From: JAKEGN01 sp964465665
Lineage (GTDB): Bacteria; Pseudomonadota; Gammaproteobacteria; Steroidobacterales; Woeseiaceae
Assembly (NCBI GenBank): GCA_964465665.1
Contig: CAYXKM010000329.1
Location: forward strand, 1 to 9,110
Direction: 5' to 3'
Length of the DNA: 9,110 nucleotides
Shown here: positions 6,511 through 9,110 of the stretch, piece by piece
Position numbering within the stretch: position 1 is the first letter of the stretch
Layout: the number at the start of each line of letters is the position of its first letter
Position numbers and translations under genes: made by a program
The notes under the pieces: generated by a model
What the model saw: only the letters and a program-made list of their open reading frames with translations
The model's database searches: none
Told to the model about the DNA's origin: nothing

Positions 6511-7791
6511 ATGTTGCACGTTCCAGCAACACGGGAAACCCGCGCACTCAGGCAAATACTTGAGGTAACGCGAAAACTCGCAGCCCCGTTCGATCTGGAT
6601 ACCATGTTAAAGGAAGTTGTGTCCGCTTCCCTGAATATACTTGATGCGGAACGCGGCACTGTCTTCTTGTATGACAAGGACACGGATGAGTTTGTTGTTC
6701 GCGTTGGAACGGGTCTTGGATCATTTCGCATTCCTGCGAGCAAGGGCATCGTCGGTGAATCCGCAAGAACACGCAAGTTGATTAACGTGCCGGATTGTTA
6801 TGCGGACCCAAGATTCAATCGAGAGATTGACAAGGCAACCGGCTACAAATCGCGGTGCATGCTGACCGTGCCACTGATCGGATACGAAGAGTCCTTGATC
6901 GGTGTATTACAGATACTGAACAAGAACAGCGGTTCATTCGATGAACAAGACGAGTTTGTTGCGTCTGCACTGGCCGCTCAGGCGGCGGTTGTCTTGCACA
7001 GGGTAAAATTGACGGAAGCGATGATCGTTACTGAAAGGCTTGACCGTGAGATAACCGTCGCACGGGACGTGCAGATGGGAACGCTGCCTAAAGTTATGCC
7101 GGAAATCAGCGGGTACGACGTTTCCGGCATTTTCTCTCCGACAGACCAGACGGGTGGCGACCTGTTCGACTTCGTGAAGCTTGCAAGCGACAAACTGTTC
7201 TTATTGATGGGCGACGCTACCGGACACGGCATCGGCCCGGCCCTGAGTGCGACGCAGGTTCGGGCCATGCTTCGGGTTGCGTTGCGTCTCGGCGCAAATC
7301 TCGACGAAGCTTTCATTCACGTCAATGACCAGCTTGTGGAAGATCTGCCTGCAGACCGTTTTGTCACCGCCTTTTTCGGACTCCTTGACGGTTCGAATCA
7401 CGTTGTTCGTTTTCACTCGGGCGGGCAAGGGCCGATCATGCATTTGCGTGCGGCAAGCAACACTTATGACTGGCACGAAGCATCGACGTTTCCACTTGGT
7501 TACATGAACCAAGCACGGCTTGGCGAAGCGACCGCTATTGCACTTGAACCGGGCGACATTCTCGGGCTTATATCCGATGGGATCTACGAGTACGAGAACT
7601 CGGCCGGTGTCCGATTTGGCCAGGATGGTATTGTCAAAGTCCTTGCGGACAACCCGGAGGCAAGCGCTGGGGAGTTGGTGCAGCGGATCATGCAGGCCGC
7701 GCGCAGGCACGGTGGGCCGGTTCCCCAAGCCGATGACATTACGATAGTCCTGGTCCGCCGTCTCCGTGAGCGGGGTCCGCGAATCCAATGA
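6511..7791 (+). CDS. GAF domain-SpoIIE/PP2C-family serine phosphatase (RsbU-like)
   Basis: This 426-residue cytosolic protein has an N-terminal GAF sensor domain (about 22-165), a linker helix (about 166-190) and a C-terminal SpoIIE-type PP2C phosphatase domain (about 192-418). The phosphatase metal ligands are all present: GGD and Asp220 at 215-220, GDATGHG at 234-240, SDG at 355-357 and DD at 408-409. Such proteins activate partner-switching systems by removing phosphate from a STAS antagonist, here very probably the product starting at 8342. The GAF domain carries NK (137-138), Phe143 and DE (147-148), an exact N-K-x4-F-x3-D-E match to the NKFDE motif of cyclic-nucleotide-binding GAF domains. 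A purine-rich stretch at 6491-6501 precedes the ATG. The gene sits 19 bases after the cyclase. Its stop codon lies in the loop of a terminator-like hairpin. Confidence 0.93.
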   Translation: MLHVPATRETRALRQILEVTRKLAAPFDLDTMLKEVVSASLNILDAERGTVFLYDKDTDEFVVRVGTGLGSFRIPASKGIVGESARTRKLINVPDCYADPRFNREIDKATGYKSRCMLTVPLIGYEESLIGVLQILNKNSGSFDEQDEFVASALAAQAAVVLHRVKLTEAMIVTERLDREITVARDVQMGTLPKVMPEISGYDVSGIFSPTDQTGGDLFDFVKLASDKLFLLMGDATGHGIGPALSATQVRAMLRVALRLGANLDEAFIHVNDQLVEDLPADRFVTAFFGLLDGSNHVVRFHSGGQGPIMHLRAASNTYDWHEASTFPLGYMNQARLGEATAIALEPGDILGLISDGIYEYENSAGVRFGQDGIVKVLADNPEASAGELVQRIMQAARRHGGPVPQADDITIVLVRRLRERGPRIQ

Positions 7792-7816
7792 CCGCTCATG
7801 ATTCGCGGCTTCTTTT
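7777..7816 (+). terminator. Terminator-like hairpin at the end of the phosphatase gene
   Basis: A perfect nine-base inverted repeat, CCGCGAATC at 7777-7785 and GATTCGCGG at 7800-7808, encloses a 14-base loop and is followed by CTTCTTTT. The stem is GC-rich and the tail T-rich, as in intrinsic terminators, though the tail is broken by a C. The left arm is in the last codons of the phosphatase gene and the TGA stop is in the loop. It could end or attenuate the cyclase-phosphatase transcript before the kinase gene. Confidence 0.5.
7799..7808 (+). repeat. Direct repeat TGATTCGCGG, left copy
   Basis: TGATTCGCGG occurs here, just after the phosphatase stop, and again at 8636-8645, just after the STAS stop. 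This copy also forms the right arm of the terminator-like hairpin. Together the copies bracket the kinase-antagonist gene pair. Confidence 0.45.
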
Positions 7817-7851
7817 GGTCAATTTTGAACAAATTCTCTGCCGGCAGTTTG

Positions 7852-7879
7852 TTGATGTGCGCGTCGGAGAAGATATAGT
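7852..7879 (+). promoter_or_regulatory. Candidate sigma70-type promoter upstream of the kinase gene
   Basis: TTGATG (7852-7857) and TATAGT (7874-7879) are separated by 16 bases and resemble -35 and -10 boxes. They lie in the 105-base gap between phosphatase and kinase, just after the terminator-like hairpin. Predicted initiation near 7886 would leave a leader of about 10 bases before the ATG at 7897 or about 50 before the ATG at 7936. This is a sequence match only. Confidence 0.35.
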
Positions 7880-7896
7880 GTTTCCATGCCACCGTT

Positions 7897-8337
7897 ATGG
7901 CGCCAGTGCCAGTTCAAACTGGTCAACGTCGCGAAATGAATAAGAAATTCGGCAGAAGCTATGACTCGCTGGAGGCAATCTACGAGTTCACGGATAGAAT
8001 TCTGACATCACAAAACATCGCTCAATCGATCAGATTCCCTGTGCACTTCGCCATGGAGGAGCTGTTTACTAATATGGTGAAGTACAACCCCGGCAACACG
8101 AACGACATCTTGCTGGACATAAAAACTGACGACGACGCCGTCACGGTCAGCCTCACAGATTACGACGTCGACGCTTTTGACGTTACGTCGTCACGGCACA
8201 TAAACATTGATGCGCCCCTGGAGCAGCGCAAGGTGGGGGGCCTGGGCTTGCACCTGATTCAGAAGATGGTCGATTCCTTGAGATACGACTATTCGGACCG
8301 GCGGAGTACGGTAACCTTCACCAAAGGAACGGGATAA
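7897..8337 (+). CDS. RsbW-like GHKL serine kinase / anti-sigma regulatory protein
   Basis: This is a 146-residue single-domain HATPase_c protein of the RsbW/SpoIIAB type. Such proteins phosphorylate a STAS antagonist and bind a target, often a sigma factor, in a mutually exclusive way. The N box is visible in AMEELFTNMVKYN (Glu55, Asn59) and the G2 box in GGLGLHLIQKMVD (114-126), preceded by the common APLEQRKVGGLG stretch. The G1 region reads TDYDVDAFD (88-95 region) and lacks the usual D-x-G-x-G glycines. Two starts are possible: ATG at 7897 (an in-frame TAG at 7876 excludes anything earlier) and ATG at 7936, which would begin MNKKFGRSYDSLEAIYEF. Neither has a clear ribosome binding site. 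The STAS gene follows after four bases, so the pair is surely co-translated. The target could be the sigma factor at 8802 or another protein. Confidence 0.87.
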   Translation: MAPVPVQTGQRREMNKKFGRSYDSLEAIYEFTDRILTSQNIAQSIRFPVHFAMEELFTNMVKYNPGNTNDILLDIKTDDDAVTVSLTDYDVDAFDVTSSRHINIDAPLEQRKVGGLGLHLIQKMVDSLRYDYSDRRSTVTFTKGTG

Positions 8338-8341
8338 GTTC

Positions 8342-8635
8342 ATGTTTCATATCGACTTCGGTGCTAATGGCGAAATTATATGCAGTGGACGATTGGACGC
8401 CGCACAATGCGCTAAAGCACAGTCGTTCATGGATTCCATCGCTGAGCCGCGTATTGTTGATTTCTCCAACCTTGAATACATTTCCAGCGCTGGTCTGGGA
8501 GTTCTTCTGAAAACTCAAAAGCGGCTTGCGGAAATCGGGGCCAGATTAAAAATAATAAATGTAAACAATCATATACACGATGTCTTCCGATACTCGGGCT
8601 TTAATGCCATTTTTGAAATAGAAGCAATGCAGTAG
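8342..8635 (+). CDS. STAS-domain anti-sigma factor antagonist (RsbV/SpoIIAA-like)
   Basis: This 97-residue single STAS domain protein is of the RsbV/SpoIIAA type: unphosphorylated it binds the RsbW-like kinase and releases that kinase's target. The core motif VDFSNLEYISSAGLGVLL (residues 39-56) aligns Ser49 with the phosphoserine of SpoIIAA. The residue before it is Ser48 instead of the usual Asp, a variant common in this family. Length is typical. AAGGAA (8324-8329) and a GGGA upstream of the ATG provide ribosome binding, and the gap from the kinase stop is four bases. Expected partners are the kinase encoded immediately upstream (phosphorylation) and the PP2C protein at 6511 (dephosphorylation). 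Part of the gene (about 8546-8580) is notably AT-rich with Ile ATA and Asn AAT codons, unlike the flanking housekeeping genes, which may hint at a separate origin for this module. Confidence 0.92.
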   Translation: MFHIDFGANGEIICSGRLDAAQCAKAQSFMDSIAEPRIVDFSNLEYISSAGLGVLLKTQKRLAEIGARLKIINVNNHIHDVFRYSGFNAIFEIEAMQ

Positions 8636-8645
8636 TGATTCGCGG
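8636..8645 (+). repeat. Direct repeat TGATTCGCGG, right copy
   Basis: This second copy of TGATTCGCGG starts immediately after the STAS TAG stop. No matching opposite arm is present nearby, so unlike the left copy it does not form a hairpin. A GGTGGCG word is also repeated at 8644-8650 and 8659-8665. Confidence 0.45.
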
Positions 8646-8702
8646 TGGCGTCCGGGAGGGTGGCGCAATCCTGAAGTTCACGCATCTACCAAACGTCCAG
8701 CA

Positions 8703-8717
8703 GGCACGTTTCGTGTC
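8703..8717 (+). other. Short hairpin with a 10-base word shared with the cyclase upstream region
   Basis: GGCACG/CGTGTC can pair over six positions (one G-T) with a TTT loop. The word GTTTCGTGTC (8708-8717) also occurs at 5766-5775, directly upstream of the cyclase TATAAT box. The 166-base gap between the STAS and sigma genes (8636-8801) otherwise holds no gene that I can support. Confidence 0.25.
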
Positions 8718-8767
8718 TTGTGGCCATCCTTTTGCCTGTTTTTTCGTCTACGAAGAATTTTCAAATG

Positions 8768-8779
8768 GGTTGACCAACC
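8768..8779 (+). promoter_or_regulatory. Dyad upstream of the sigma factor gene, possible operator
   Basis: GGTTG and CAACC form a five-base inverted repeat around a two-base centre, 22 bases before the sigma factor ATG. It overlaps TTGACC (8770-8775), which looks like a -35 box, but no -10 box lies at the proper distance. A two-base centre is too tight for an RNA hairpin, so a protein-binding site is the likelier reading if it is real. Confidence 0.2.
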
Positions 8780-8801
8780 TTTTCCGTTCCCGGCGGTAGG
8801 T

Positions 8802-9110
8802 ATGAGTAAGACTGACGACACGGACTTGGTTCAGCGGTGCAAGAACGGCGATCAGCAGGCATTTGAGACGTTGCTGATACGTTACGAGAAACCTGTTTTC
8901 AATGCCGCATTTCGCATGTTGCACAGTTCCGAAGACGCGAGGGATGTCACACAGACGGTGTTCCTCAAGATTTACGAGAATCTGGACAAATACGATCCCG
9001 CCTTCCGTTTCTTCAGTTGGGTCTATCGGATAGCGATGAACGAATCAATCAATTGCCTGGGCAAACGCAATCGAGTTGAGTCGTTGGAAACTGAAACTGA
9101 AAGCGAGGAC
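8802..9110 (+). CDS. ECF-type RNA polymerase sigma factor, N-terminal part (3' end outside window)
   Basis: The first 103 residues are present, and the frame is open to the window end. They contain the sigma-70 region 2: helix DARDVTQTVFLKIYENL (45-61) corresponds to region 2.1-2.2, which contacts the core polymerase, and FFSWVYRIAMNESIN followed by GKRNR (70-91) is the DNA-melting and -10-recognition part. An acidic linker (ESLETETESED) begins the spacer that precedes region 4, not in view. No region 1.1 or region 3 precedes or interrupts it, which favours the extracytoplasmic-function class over SigB-type factors. The start ATG at 8802 follows a GGCGGTAGG stretch. It lies 166 bases after the STAS gene on the same strand. 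It may be the output of the partner-switching genes or may have its own membrane anti-sigma factor encoded downstream; the window cannot decide. Confidence 0.92.
   Translation, partial: MSKTDDTDLVQRCKNGDQQAFETLLIRYEKPVFNAAFRMLHSSEDARDVTQTVFLKIYENLDKYDPAFRFFSWVYRIAMNESINCLGKRNRVESLETETESED

Noticed and set aside
7201..7788. Open frame of 195 codons on the minus strand inside the phosphatase gene
   Set aside because: It is opposite the metal-ligand motifs of the PP2C domain and has no recognisable domain or ribosome binding site.
5745..8679. CTGAAGATC (5745) and CTGAAGTTC (8671) as paired elements upstream of the shared GTTTCGTGTC word
   Set aside because: Distances to the shared word differ by 16 bases, and the first copy includes the ubiB stop codon, so a common promoter layout is not supported.
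8728..8750. CGTCTA at 8745-8750 as an ECF-type -10 for autoregulation of the sigma gene
   Set aside because: No GGAAC-like -35 is found 16-17 bases upstream, so the pair needed for an ECF promoter is missing.

Overview
The window reads as part of a gammaproteobacterial chromosome of moderate GC content. The evidence is gene order: the end of xerC, then hslV-hslU, a DUF971 gene, ubiE, ubiJ and ubiB. This is the usual run of housekeeping genes in many Gammaproteobacteria, and ubiJ is largely a proteobacterial gene. Exact taxonomy cannot be read from the sequence. An environmental, non-enteric lineage is my guess. Every gene I support lies on the + strand.

Left part (1-5748), housekeeping: the C-terminal half of tyrosine recombinase XerC (chromosome dimer resolution), the HslV peptidase and HslU unfoldase (ATP-dependent protease), a small DUF971 protein, and three ubiquinone-biosynthesis proteins: UbiE methyltransferase, UbiJ SCP2-type lipid-binding accessory factor and UbiB kinase-like ATPase. 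From hslV to ubiB the gaps are 12, 7 and 4 bases or the genes overlap, so hslVU-DUF971-ubiEJB looks like one transcription unit.

Right part (5749-9110), a regulatory module: a stand-alone class III nucleotide cyclase, a GAF-SpoIIE/PP2C phosphatase, an RsbW-like GHKL kinase/anti-sigma protein, an RsbV-like STAS antagonist, and the start of an ECF-type sigma factor cut by the window end. The last four are the parts list of a partner-switching circuit. The phosphatase would dephosphorylate the STAS protein, which then sequesters the kinase and frees its target.

The less usual parts are the input and the output. The GAF domain carries a complete NKFDE motif, the signature of cyclic-nucleotide-binding GAF domains, and it sits directly downstream of a cyclase gene. 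This suggests that a cyclic nucleotide could switch the phosphatase. The neighbouring sigma factor is ECF-type rather than SigB-type. A terminator-like hairpin whose loop holds the phosphatase stop codon, followed by a promoter-like sequence, may split the module into two transcription units. A 10-base direct repeat brackets the kinase-antagonist pair. I see no RNA gene, CRISPR array or insertion sequence.
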